NCBI RefSeq assembly: GCF_021390495.1
Contig: NZ_JAJEJP010000002.1
Location: 186,001 to 250,000 of the forward strand
DNA length: 64,000 nt
From: Paraburkholderia sp. ZP32-5
GTDB taxonomy: Bacteria; Pseudomonadota; Gammaproteobacteria; Burkholderiales; Burkholderiaceae
Direction of reading: 5' to 3'
Shown here: positions 25,857 to 34,051 of the stretch, in pieces
Position numbering within the stretch: position 1 is the first letter of the stretch
Layout: each line of letters opens with the position of its first letter
The notes under the pieces: generated by a model
Database searches by the model: none
What the model saw: the letters and a program-made list of their open reading frames with translations, nothing else
What the model was told of the DNA's origin: nothing
Translations under genes and position numbers: made by a program

Positions 25857-26831
25857 ATGCCGCAACCCGAGCATGCCGAAGTCGATTTCGATTCAGCGCA
25901 GGATCTGCCCGCATTGCATGCGCTGCTCGATCACGTGCAGATGAAGAACGGATGGGCCAAGCCCACGCCTTCGTTGTACCCGCAGCCGAAGCAGATATTC
26001 GTACCCGCGCATTGGCGTTATCGCGATGCGCGGGCCGCGCTGCACGCGGCGGGGCGCCTGGTCGGTACTGAGTGGGCCGAGCGCCGCAACCTGATCATGG
26101 CCAACCCGATTCCGGGCAACGACTATGCGACGGTGCGCACGCTGGTAGGCGCGTATCAGATGATCAAGGGACATGAATCGGCACGCAGCCACCGGCACAC
26201 GCCGAACGCGATGCGTATCGTGCTGGAAGGTGCGCCGAACATGTACACAATCGTCGACGGCGTAAAGATTCCGATGCAGGCCGGCGACATTCTGCTGACA
26301 CCGAACGGCAGTTACCACGGGCACTTCAGCGAATCGGACCAGGAGGGCTACTGGATCGACTTTCTGGACGCACCGCTGGTCCAGCATCTCGGCCCGATGT
26401 TTTTCGAGGTTCATCCCGACGCGCTGGAAAAAAGCGAGCGTGTCGACGCGCATTCGCCAATGCGCTTCGCGTACTCGGACTATCGGCCGCGGCTCATCGA
26501 ATCAGCCGAGATCGCGCCGGGCGTACGCAGTCTGAAGCTCGGACCGCCGACACTCGTCACGTTCGACCGCGTCGTGTTGCATCTAGGCGCCGGTGCGCAT
26601 TGGCGCTGCGCGCGAACCACGGCAAACCGGATCTTCACGGTGATCGAAGGCGAGGGCGTGACGCGCGTCGAAGGCCGCGAATTTCATTGGCGTACCGGCG
26701 ACATGATTGCGTTGCCGTCCTGGTACGAATACAGCATCGATGCCAACACCGATGCGATGCTGCTGCGCGTGTCGGACGAACCGCTGATGAGCATGCTCGA
26801 CTGGTATCGAGTGGACGGATCTGCCCGGTAA
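25857..26831 (+). CDS. Cupin ring-cleavage dioxygenase, gentisate 1,2-dioxygenase-like
   Basis: 324 aa from ATG 25857, which has AAAGG 9 bp upstream; in-frame starts at 25848, 25851 and GTG 25776 are possible. Bicupin layout: cupin 1 carries SHRHTPNAMRIVLEG, the iron-binding His-X-His signature of gentisate/salicylate-type dioxygenases, with a further His in GSYHGHF. Cupin 2 carries FTVIEGEGVTRVEG. It would split a hydroxylated aromatic acid using Fe(II) and O2. The third-ligand region differs from the usual WTWHDHG of gentisate enzymes, so the true substrate may be another hydroxyarenecarboxylate. Confidence 0.82.
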   Translation: MPQPEHAEVDFDSAQDLPALHALLDHVQMKNGWAKPTPSLYPQPKQIFVPAHWRYRDARAALHAAGRLVGTEWAERRNLIMANPIPGNDYATVRTLVGAYQMIKGHESARSHRHTPNAMRIVLEGAPNMYTIVDGVKIPMQAGDILLTPNGSYHGHFSESDQEGYWIDFLDAPLVQHLGPMFFEVHPDALEKSERVDAHSPMRFAYSDYRPRLIESAEIAPGVRSLKLGPPTLVTFDRVVLHLGAGAHWRCARTTANRIFTVIEGEGVTRVEGREFHWRTGDMIALPSWYEYSIDANTDAMLLRVSDEPLMSMLDWYRVDGSAR

Positions 26832-26977
26832 TCGCATCGGGTTCGATGTCGTGCATCGCTATTGCGCCATAACAATTTCGACATACGGATCAATAGCGGA
26901 TGTGAGGAAGAAGACGTGCGCTATCGCAACGCACGGCACCTGTCAGGGTGCGAAGAATTAGAAAAATGGAGACTAAC

Positions 26978-28069
26978 TTGGAAAAGAAGTTGACTAGAGC
27001 CGCCTGCGCGGCGGCCCTCGCCATTGCGTCGATCCATGCCAATGCCCAAAGCAGTGTCACGATTTTCGGTTTGCTGGATGTCGGCGTGACCTACACCAGC
27101 AATATGGGCGGTCATTCGGCGTTGCAGTTCAAGGATGGGCAGAATTCCCCGAACATCTGGGGTTTAACGGGTACCGAGGATATCGGCGGCGGGTGGAAAA
27201 CCATCTTCATGTTGCGCGACCAGATCGTCATCGGCACAGGCTCCATCCTGTCGGGCCAGGACCTTTGGTCGAAGACCGCCTATGTCGGCATGAAAAACGA
27301 TCGCTACGGTACTGTGACGCTCGGTGAGCAGTACGACTTCATGCGCGACATGGTGAAGGATTCGCCAGCCGAAATATCCGGACACCTTTATATGTATCCT
27401 GGCGGCATGTTCACGGGGCTCGCCATCCCCGGTAACCCATCGGGCAGCTTCGACTGGAGCCGACTGACCGGCACGCCGATCGCCAATTCGGTCAGATATG
27501 AATCGCCGAAGTTCGGCGGCCTTCATTTCGGCGCAATGTATGGATTCGGTAACGTCGCGGGCTCGATCGGCGCGGGCAACGGTTCGAGTTTCTTTACCAG
27601 CTATCAGCACGGCACGTTCTCGGCCGACGCCGCCTACACGACCACCAAGCATATCGGTACGATGGGCGGCCCGGACGTCACGATCCGCAATGCGGCTGTC
27701 GGTTCGCGCTACACGTGGGGCCCGGTCTTCATGACGGCGCTGGTCACGACGGTGCGCAATGTCGCCAACGGTGCGGCCGCGGCATCATACTCGGCCGGCG
27801 CGATGTATCACTACACCCCGATGTGGTCGTTCGGCTTCAGCTACATGTATCAGAAGGGCAACGGTGAGCTCAAGAACCAGCATTCGAACGAGATAGCCAG
27901 CATCGCCGATTACGCGCTATCCAAACGCACGTCGGTCTATGCGATCGGCGCGTATCAGCGTGCAAACGACGGAGCCCATGCCAACATCAACGGACTGCTC
28001 GGTGCCACCGCGGCATCGAGCGGACCGAATCAGGCGGTATTTCGTATTGGCCTGCACACGCGTTTCTGA
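26978..28069 (+). CDS. Outer-membrane porin (Gram-negative general porin family)
   Basis: 363 aa from TTG 26978, chosen because GGAG sits 6 bp upstream, the layout usual for Burkholderia porins; an ATG at 26966 is the alternative. Signal peptide EKKLTRAACAAALAIASIHANA, then the mature start QSSVTIFGLLDVGVTY typical of betaproteobacterial trimeric porins. Ends in the terminal aromatic F (GLHTRF) needed for barrel assembly. It lies between the cupin dioxygenase and ubiX, so it probably admits the aromatic substrate through the outer membrane. Confidence 0.92.
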   Translation: MEKKLTRAACAAALAIASIHANAQSSVTIFGLLDVGVTYTSNMGGHSALQFKDGQNSPNIWGLTGTEDIGGGWKTIFMLRDQIVIGTGSILSGQDLWSKTAYVGMKNDRYGTVTLGEQYDFMRDMVKDSPAEISGHLYMYPGGMFTGLAIPGNPSGSFDWSRLTGTPIANSVRYESPKFGGLHFGAMYGFGNVAGSIGAGNGSSFFTSYQHGTFSADAAYTTTKHIGTMGGPDVTIRNAAVGSRYTWGPVFMTALVTTVRNVANGAAAASYSAGAMYHYTPMWSFGFSYMYQKGNGELKNQHSNEIASIADYALSKRTSVYAIGAYQRANDGAHANINGLLGATAASSGPNQAVFRIGLHTRF

Positions 28070-28081
28070 CATGGAAAGCCA

Positions 28082-28657
28082 ATGAACGGCACGGCAACGC
28101 GACGCATCGTCGTCGGCATTACCGGTGCGTCAGGTGTCGCATACGGGATTCGAGCGCTCGAGGTGCTCAGACAGGCCGGGATCGAGACGCATCTGATCCT
28201 AAGTAAGGCAGCCGAACTGACGATGACGTACGAGACGGATTTCAAGTCCGCCGACGTACGGGGGATGGCGTCCGTGTGCTACTCGTCCGGCGACATCGGC
28301 GCGGCGATTTCGTCGGGTTCTTTCCGGACGATGGGCATGCTGATCGTCCCCTGTTCGGTCAGAACCATGAGCGAAATAGCAACCGGCGTGACGGGGGCGC
28401 TGATGAGCCGCGCGGCCGACGTTGTATTGAAAGAGCGCCGCCGGCTCGTGCTCGGCGTGCGAGAAACACCGCTGCATAGCGGCCATCTGCGTACCTTGCT
28501 ACAACTGTCCGACATGGGGGCGGTGATCGCACCGCTCGTGCCGGCGTTCTATTCGCGCCCGCGCTCACTGGAGGCGCTGGTAGACCATACAGTGGGACGC
28601 CTGCTTGATCTGTTCGATATCGATACCGACATCGTGAGGCGGTGGAAGCAGGAATAG
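28082..28657 (+). CDS. UbiX family flavin prenyltransferase
   Basis: 191 aa, normal for UbiX. N-terminal RRIVVGITGASGVAYGIRAL is the FMN-binding signature; the loop around SGSFRTMGMLIVPCSVRTMSEIATG and the terminal RLVLGVRETPLHSGHLR are equally typical. It attaches dimethylallyl phosphate to FMN, giving prenyl-FMN, the cofactor of UbiD decarboxylases. The window has two UbiD genes (7882-9339 and 11830-13389) and only this UbiX. It lies 12 bp after the porin stop, so all three genes from 25857 likely form one transcript. Confidence 0.95.
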   Translation: MNGTATRRIVVGITGASGVAYGIRALEVLRQAGIETHLILSKAAELTMTYETDFKSADVRGMASVCYSSGDIGAAISSGSFRTMGMLIVPCSVRTMSEIATGVTGALMSRAADVVLKERRRLVLGVRETPLHSGHLRTLLQLSDMGAVIAPLVPAFYSRPRSLEALVDHTVGRLLDLFDIDTDIVRRWKQE

Positions 28658-28832
28658 CGTGGCAATTCCCGTCGCAATTTCTTCAGAAAACTATCGTAGT
28701 GAGCTTTTGCTTCCTGTAGAGGATGTTTAGTTGGTTTGCTCCGCACCCTCGTCGACTCGAAATCTTCACTCGAACCATCATGCCGGGCGACCGCAATACG
28801 TAGTCGGTTATGCCTGGCATTCGTGCTGACGT

Positions 28833-29103
28833 CTCGAGTCCTCCGAAAGGGGCTGGTTGCCGCGGCATATTCCGTGGCACGTTGCCGAGCATCAGATCGC
28901 AGCGCTCAACGCACCCGACGGCATTGCTCCAGATCGAGACGAGCAGGGCGTGCCTCGTCGTCGACCGGAAAACGTGGCGCATGGAAGCGCCAATCACCAG
29001 CGTGCGGCTGTGGTTCCCCGATGATCTGCAGCGCCTGTTCGCGCGTTTCACGCCGGCCGGTGCCGCACCGCGTGCGCCCGCCTTCGACGTGAAAGCGGGC
29101 TAG
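28833..29103 (+). pseudogene. Remnant of a HutC/GntR-type regulator (UTRA domain C-terminus), frameshifted
   Basis: Within the 645-bp gap after ubiX. One plus-strand frame reads RHIPWHVAEHQIAALNAPDGI (about 28863-28924). A shift then continues in the next frame as ALLQIETSRACLVVDRKTW followed by ITSVRLWFPDDLQRLFARFTP, ending at the stop at 29103. This resembles the end of the UTRA effector domain of HutC-like GntR repressors. No N-terminal DNA-binding part was found upstream. Call by remembered family resemblance only. The rest of the gap (28658-28832, 29104-29302) shows nothing recognisable. Confidence 0.5.
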
Positions 29104-29302
29104 CGCAGTTGCGTTTTCGGCGACAAGCGCTGCAATCCGGGGAATGCCACCGTGACGGCGCAGCGTTAAAGCGGGCGGCAATCGTCAAGTCACATACAGG
29201 CCAACCGATGCGATCTGATGAATTTCCCGGATACGCGCTTTGGGGCCATGCAATCGTGCAGCAGTAAGGCACCCTTCAACCGACTCCGATGCCGGCACCA
29301 GC

Positions 29303-31597
29303 TCAAGTATCAGGATTCGCCGCGACGAAACTCTGGAACGCACCGTAAGTCGGCTGGATTGGTACCAGACTGTCCGTGACGATACCGTACGTGGTGTCAC
29401 CGCTATCCAACTCGTAGTACATCACCGACTGAATCGCATTGGTCTTACGTGCCGCATAGAATTCGCCGAGTTGCTGCGTGACGTAGCTCGCGCGGAACGC
29501 TTCGGTATTCTCAGGGCTCGCGTTCCACTCGGAGATGATGAACGGCACGCCATAACGCGCCTTGCAGTAGATCGGCAGGTTGAAGCCTGGACTCGCGCCG
29601 TCCGTACCCAGATCGAAGATATCGCCATACGGCTGATAGTTGTGCCACGTCGTGATGTCCCAGCGCACCTTTGGATAACCGCTCGTTCCATCCGGTTGCA
29701 GGCCATCCCAGAGCATGTCGGAAGCGCCGACATCGTTCACGCAGAAGTTGATGCCGCATTTGGCATTCGGCTGCACGGACTTCACACCATCGATCATGCC
29801 GCGCATCGCGCCGCGCATGATCGGCCAGTTCGCGTTATTGAAGTCGCCGCGGCCCGTGCCGGCCGTTGCCGAATTCAGGATGATCGCGCTGTCGCGGGTC
29901 AGTTCATTGCCGCACTCGTACATCGTGACGCCATACGGTGCCAGTGCCGTGGCAATCGCCGCGGCTCCCGCGAATGAAGCCTGATAGGCCGCCGATTCAC
30001 TCGTGTACAGGTTGTTGTTTGCGTCACGCAGCCCATACTCGACGAGCGGGAAAAGCGTCATTCCAGCGGATTTGAAAGCGCTTGCGAGCGCCACCAACGA
30101 GTTCAACTGAACCGGCGTGTTGACGCAGCCGACGCGATACGTTGTGCACCCGAGCGCGCGCAACGCGCCGACAACCTGAGCGGGCGTAAACGGATAGTTG
30201 TAGTGTCCGTTGATGCCGTAGAACCCACCCGGCGTCGCCGCCGAGGCGATACGCGGGTCCGTACACGGTAACCAGTTGCCGTTGCAACTCAGCACAGAGA
30301 ACTGTCCACTCGTGCTCGACTGAAAGATCATGCCGCCATACCACAACAGCAGGCTCACGTTGGAGGAGGACGGATCCTTGACCTTGTTCTTGTAGATAGA
30401 GCCGTTCGACAGCGTCCAGATGTTGCTGGATTTGTCGATGATGTACGCGGCAGGCGGAATCATCGTGCCATCTGCCGAAGTGCCGCCGAGGCGCGGATCG
30501 ATACACGACGTCCACCCCGACCCAAGCCACTGATAGAAATCGCCGCCGGTGTTTTCCTGGTACACGCTGCCGTTGTACCAGAGCAGCATCGCGACGTTAT
30601 ACGAGCCGGCGTCTTTGACGCCGTTCCTGTAGATATATCCGTTGGACGTCGTCCACACAGTGCCCGCGGCGTCGACGATGGACGTCGCCGGCGGGGTTGT
30701 CGTGCCGTTGGCCGAAACGGTGCTGTTGGGCGAAGCGAGGCGAGGATCGACAGCGGCTGTCCATCCCGTCCCGAGCCACTTATAGAAATCCCCGCTCGTG
30801 TTCTGCTGATAGACGCTGTTGTTGTACCAGAGCAGCAGCGCAACGTTGTACGAGCCGGCGTCTTTGACGCCGTTCCTGTAGATATACCCGCTGGTGGTCA
30901 TCCACACATTGCCGCTGGCGTCGACAATGGAGGCCGCAGGCGGAGTTGTCGTGCCGTTGGCCGACGTGGCCCCGAGGCAGGGATTGGAAGCCCCTGTCCA
31001 CCCCGAGCCGATCCACTGATAGAAATCCCCGCTAGTGTTCCGCTGATAGACGCTGCCGTTGTACCAGAGCAGCATCGCGACGTTGTACGAGCCGGGATCT
31101 TTTGTGCCGTTCTTGTAGATATACCCGTTGGCGGTCGTCCACACACCTCCGGAGTTATCGACTATCGCGGACGCCGGCGGGGTTGTCGTGCCGTTGGCCG
31201 AAACCGAGCCGCTGGCCGAAGCGAGGCGCGGATCGACAGACTGGTTCCACCCCGACCCGAACCACTGAAAGAACTGCCCGCTCGTGTTCTTCTGGTAGAC
31301 GCTGCCGTTGTACCAGAGCAGCATCGTGACGTTATACGAGCCGGAATCCTTTGTCCCGTTCCGGTAGATAAATCCGTTGGCGGTCGTCCACACCGTGCCA
31401 CCGGCATCGACAATAGATGCCGCCGGTGGAGTTGTCGTGCCGTTAGGTGAGGGGGACAGGCTGGTCTTTGCCGTGGCTGCGGCGCTATTGCTGCCAGGGA
31501 CTGTTGCGTCGCTGTTACTACCGCCACCGCATGCCACTAGTACATAACTGCTTGCCGCTGCCGTCAGGCAGCCGAGAAATCTTCGTCGATTGATCAC
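29303..31597 (-). CDS. Tat-exported repeat lipoprotein with glycoside-hydrolase-like domain
   Basis: 764 aa. N-terminus NRRRFLGCLTAAASSYVLVAC combines a twin-arginine motif with a lipobox, lipid-modified Cys at 23, so it is probably a folded-exported lipoprotein. After a Ser/Ala linker come five repeats of 79-83 residues (about 52-457), each with NGTTTPPAASIVD, IYRNGVKD, LLWYNGSVY and a WLGSGW end. The C-terminal domain (about 460-764) looks like a clan-A TIM-barrel glycosidase: GNE (E565) as candidate acid/base and ISEW (E690) as candidate nucleophile, 125 residues apart. Likely a surface or periplasmic polysaccharide-active enzyme. Transcribed alone; the repeats may bind carbohydrate. Confidence 0.82.
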   Translation of the reverse strand: MINRRRFLGCLTAAASSYVLVACGGGSNSDATVPGSNSAAATAKTSLSPSPNGTTTPPAASIVDAGGTVWTTANGFIYRNGTKDSGSYNVTMLLWYNGSVYQKNTSGQFFQWFGSGWNQSVDPRLASASGSVSANGTTTPPASAIVDNSGGVWTTANGYIYKNGTKDPGSYNVAMLLWYNGSVYQRNTSGDFYQWIGSGWTGASNPCLGATSANGTTTPPAASIVDASGNVWMTTSGYIYRNGVKDAGSYNVALLLWYNNSVYQQNTSGDFYKWLGTGWTAAVDPRLASPNSTVSANGTTTPPATSIVDAAGTVWTTSNGYIYRNGVKDAGSYNVAMLLWYNGSVYQENTGGDFYQWLGSGWTSCIDPRLGGTSADGTMIPPAAYIIDKSSNIWTLSNGSIYKNKVKDPSSSNVSLLLWYGGMIFQSSTSGQFSVLSCNGNWLPCTDPRIASAATPGGFYGINGHYNYPFTPAQVVGALRALGCTTYRVGCVNTPVQLNSLVALASAFKSAGMTLFPLVEYGLRDANNNLYTSESAAYQASFAGAAAIATALAPYGVTMYECGNELTRDSAIILNSATAGTGRGDFNNANWPIMRGAMRGMIDGVKSVQPNAKCGINFCVNDVGASDMLWDGLQPDGTSGYPKVRWDITTWHNYQPYGDIFDLGTDGASPGFNLPIYCKARYGVPFIISEWNASPENTEAFRASYVTQQLGEFYAARKTNAIQSVMYYELDSGDTTYGIVTDSLVPIQPTYGAFQSFVAANPDT
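30227..31444 (-). repeat. Five tandem coding repeats of 237-249 bp
   Basis: The repeats encode residues 52-134, 135-213, 214-296, 297-375 and 376-about 457 of the lipoprotein. Units 1 and 3 are 83 residues, 2 and 4 are 79, alternating because of a four-residue linker difference. Units 1-4 are near-identical at many positions; unit 5, nearest the catalytic domain, has diverged. The 83/79 alternation suggests duplication of a two-unit block. Confidence 0.88.
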
Positions 31598-32391
31598 AGA
31601 AATAATCCGCGCCGGAAGACCCGGCTAAATTCAATTGGAAAGCACTAGAGCTGAATAAGGCTCTTGTGCATTAAAAGCGCATATTTAGTTAGGGGTATTT
31701 ATCAACAAATTAGAAACTCGATTGCATAGCGGCTCCCATACGTTTATCAACGCGCCGCGTTTCTATCGAACTGCCTGTCGGAGGAGTCTGATTACGAGGG
31801 CGACACTCGCTTGACATGCCATTCCGCAATAAGCGAATAAATTCACAAAATAAGGGTTCGGTAACGCTTACCTTTAATCGTCTGAGGTAGGTAAGAGATA
31901 CTACTTGGATGTCGGCAGGGAGAGGGTTTGAGCTTAGAGCTCCGATGAAAATAGGCTCATTCTTCCGATTAAATCGTGGCCGCAGGTTACTTTTTTCCGC
32001 GCTCGACCGCTCTGGAGAGATGAACGCCCGAAGGCGTTGTTGTCCGTCTACATAGAGACGAGCACCTGCTGTTGGACTACGACGATGCGACCCGACCTGT
32101 CGCGCAGTGGGGTCAGGTCGAGATATTCACAATGCTTCGACTCACGCAAATTTTTCCGACACTTTTTCTATTCTTGCTGTGAGTCGCTGAAGAACAATCG
32201 TTCTGACACTTTCATGCTGATTTCAAAGCTGCGTTCTCACCGGGTGCGTTTCTGACAGTTTTTATTTTCGCCATCAGTGAGGAATTCACAGAATAAAATT
32301 GGCCGGCGGCGGCCGGTCTCGACTCTGACAGAGCATTGCGAACGTTAAGCCAAAACGGTTGCCGCGATTGAAAAAAGAAGCAGAGAGAAAA
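31598..32391. other. Gene-poor, relatively AT-rich intergenic stretch
   Basis: About 790 bp upstream of the Tat lipoprotein gene (leftward) and beyond the next leftward gene's terminator. Short open frames on both strands have no recognisable motif or good ribosome-binding site. It should hold the lipoprotein promoter; no clear -35/-10 pair stood out. A small hairpin AACGCC-cgaa-GGCGTT lies near 32025-32040. Confidence 0.5.
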
Positions 32392-32424
32392 GCGGCCCGT
32401 CACCGCAAGAAGGCGACGGGCCGC
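32392..32424 (-). terminator. Rho-independent terminator of the YciI-like gene
   Basis: 10-bp perfect stem GCGGCCCGTC / GACGGGCCGC. In the leftward direction it is followed by TTTTCTCTCTGC and a further T-rich run, the classical layout, about 40 bp after the stop of the gene at 32466-32759. Confidence 0.85.
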
Positions 32425-32465
32425 ATTAGCGGATGATCAGCGCGTGCTCGCCAGGTCGATGGCGT

Positions 32466-32759
32466 TTACATGGCCTGGATCAGCAGACCCAGCGGCGCGA
32501 GCGGACCAACGGGAATGATCTCGTATTGAGCGAAGCCTTCGGTGACGAGGGGCAGTGTGTCCAGTTCGGCCTTGGCTTGCTCGACCGAGTCGACGTTCAT
32601 CAGAAAGATGACGCCGGGCTTGTCCTGCCGATACCAGAACTGCTCGATCTTGCCGTCGAGATAGTGCCTGAGCGTAGCCGGCACTTCTTTCGGCATGATG
32701 TTCTTTCGTTGTTCATCGGAAACCGGCTTGACGATCGAACCAATAGCGAGGACTTTCAT
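32466..32759 (-). CDS. Small YciI/muconolactone-isomerase-like protein (paralogue 1)
   Basis: 97 aa from ATG 32759, with AAAGGAACGCCCCA upstream. Sequence MKVLAIGSIVKP, VPATLRHYLDGKIEQFWY, FLMNVDSVEQAKAELDTLPLV and VGPLAPLGLLI suggests a ferredoxin-like alpha/beta fold as in YciI and muconolactone isomerase. Very close to the paralogue at 37765-38055 and related to the exported form at 35459-35863. The 33-bp shared motif lies at 32828-32860 upstream. Function unknown; members often accompany detoxification or small-molecule modification genes. Confidence 0.82.
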   Translation of the reverse strand: MKVLAIGSIVKPVSDEQRKNIMPKEVPATLRHYLDGKIEQFWYRQDKPGVIFLMNVDSVEQAKAELDTLPLVTEGFAQYEIIPVGPLAPLGLLIQAM

Positions 32760-32827
32760 TGGGGCGTTCCTTTGGAAGCGTGGGTTAGGGCAGTTGACTT
32801 TAGCCAACGCACCTGCAAACCACCATC

Positions 32828-32860
32828 CTCTACCGCGCCAACTTTGGGGTCGTTTACGCC
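32828..32860 (-). promoter_or_regulatory. 33-bp shared motif, copy P1
   Basis: On the minus strand: GGCGTAAAC, five bases (GACCC), CAAAGTTGGCG, then a diverged end. 69 bp upstream of the YciI-like start at 32759. Only the first two thirds match the other copies (P2-P4). Confidence 0.5.
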
Positions 32861-32948
32861 ATCGAATCAGGAGCCGTTACGAGCCTCGAAATGGAAGATG
32901 CAAACAGAAGATCGCAGTCCATCAACATGCATTGCACGCGTCACATTG

Positions 32949-33914
32949 TCAGAGCAGGTCTGCCCGAAGTTCACGCACCCCACGTCCCAGCCGTTGCCGC
33001 AATAGCGCACGCAACGTTGCGCCATCGCCATAACCGACCTCGGTCGCGATCGATTCCAGATCGAGACGGCCGCTGCGAAGCAGCGATTGTGCGTGCTCGA
33101 CGCGCAGGTCCTGAAAGTACGCGAGCGGCGATTTGCCCAGCACCTCCTGACAGCGCCGCTGCAACGAACGCGAGCTGGTTGCGAGCGCGCTCGCGGCGTC
33201 CTGCAGCGAGAAGCCCGACTTGAGGTTTTTCCTCGACCACTGCTCGAAGCGTTGAATCAGCGGGTCGGCCTGAGCGAGGTGATTCGGAATGATGTAAGGC
33301 GCCTGCGATGAACGTATATCGGCGAGCAGGTAGCGCGAAACGAGCGACGCCAGTTCGGGGCTGACCGAGCGGATCAACCACAGCGCGAGATCGAGATGTC
33401 CCATTGCCGCGCCGGCTGTCACACCGATGTCAGTGGGGACCAGCATGCGCGATTCGTCGAGCTGAACGTTCGGATAGCGCTGCCGAAAGAACGGCGCGAG
33501 CGACCAGTTGGTTGTCGATTCGCGGAAATCGAGCAGCCCCGCTTCCGCAAGAATGAAAGTCCCGACACACGAAGCGGCGACACGCGTGCCTTCCGATTGC
33601 CATTGCACCAGCTGCGTCATCGCGCGAACCGTGTCCGGCCGTTCGAGCGCGGCGATCAACTCGTCCGGCGCTTTGGGCGGCAACGCAGGAACGATGACCC
33701 ACTCGGGCTTCAGATCGGGGACGATCGGCTGCACGGGTATCACCATGCCCTGGTGCGACAGCACACGCTTCCGTACGCCGACGATCGTGACGTCGAAGTG
33801 AGGCGTTCCGCCCATCAATTTGGCCGACAGTTTGTTGGCCGCGCCGAAGGCGTCGAGCGTGACGGAGAGCCCTGTATCGAAGAGTCCGTTGAGGGCGAGG
33901 ACGACAATGTGCAT
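32949..33914 (-). CDS. GlxA family transcriptional regulator (DJ-1/PfpI domain + AraC HTH)
   Basis: 321 aa. Residues 1 to about 180 form the class I glutamine-amidotransferase/DJ-1-like sensor domain (MHIVVLALNGLFDTG; AASCVGTFILAEAGLLD with the nucleophile-elbow Cys). Two AraC helix-turn-helices follow to the C-terminus (FSLQDAASALATSSRSLQRR). Divergent from the MFS pump at 34052. The 33-bp motif P2 abuts its start codon, pointing to autoregulation, and three more copies lie nearby. Ligand unknown. Confidence 0.92.
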   Translation of the reverse strand: MHIVVLALNGLFDTGLSVTLDAFGAANKLSAKLMGGTPHFDVTIVGVRKRVLSHQGMVIPVQPIVPDLKPEWVIVPALPPKAPDELIAALERPDTVRAMTQLVQWQSEGTRVAASCVGTFILAEAGLLDFRESTTNWSLAPFFRQRYPNVQLDESRMLVPTDIGVTAGAAMGHLDLALWLIRSVSPELASLVSRYLLADIRSSQAPYIIPNHLAQADPLIQRFEQWSRKNLKSGFSLQDAASALATSSRSLQRRCQEVLGKSPLAYFQDLRVEHAQSLLRSGRLDLESIATEVGYGDGATLRALLRQRLGRGVRELRADLL

Positions 33915-33947
33915 GGCGTGAATACCTACAAAGTTGGCGTTTGTGAC
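33915..33947. promoter_or_regulatory. 33-bp shared motif, copy P2 (GlxA regulator/MFS intergenic)
   Basis: GGCGTGAAT, five bases, ACAAAGTTGGCG, TTTGTGAC. It ends exactly at the GlxA start codon, so bound protein would cover that gene's ribosome-binding site. It lies about 105 bp before the divergent MFS gene. Confidence 0.6.
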
Positions 33948-34051
33948 TGTAGCAGCTACAGGGACCGGTGACTACACTCAAGCCCGTTACACATCGCAAC
34001 AGACGTTCATCGCAGCGTCTGTGATGAAGCTTGACGCCAACAGGATTTCAA

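Noticed and set aside
30227..31444. CRISPR-like or transposon repeat
   Set aside because: The repeats are in-frame coding units of 237-249 bp inside one lipoprotein gene, not short repeats with unique spacers.
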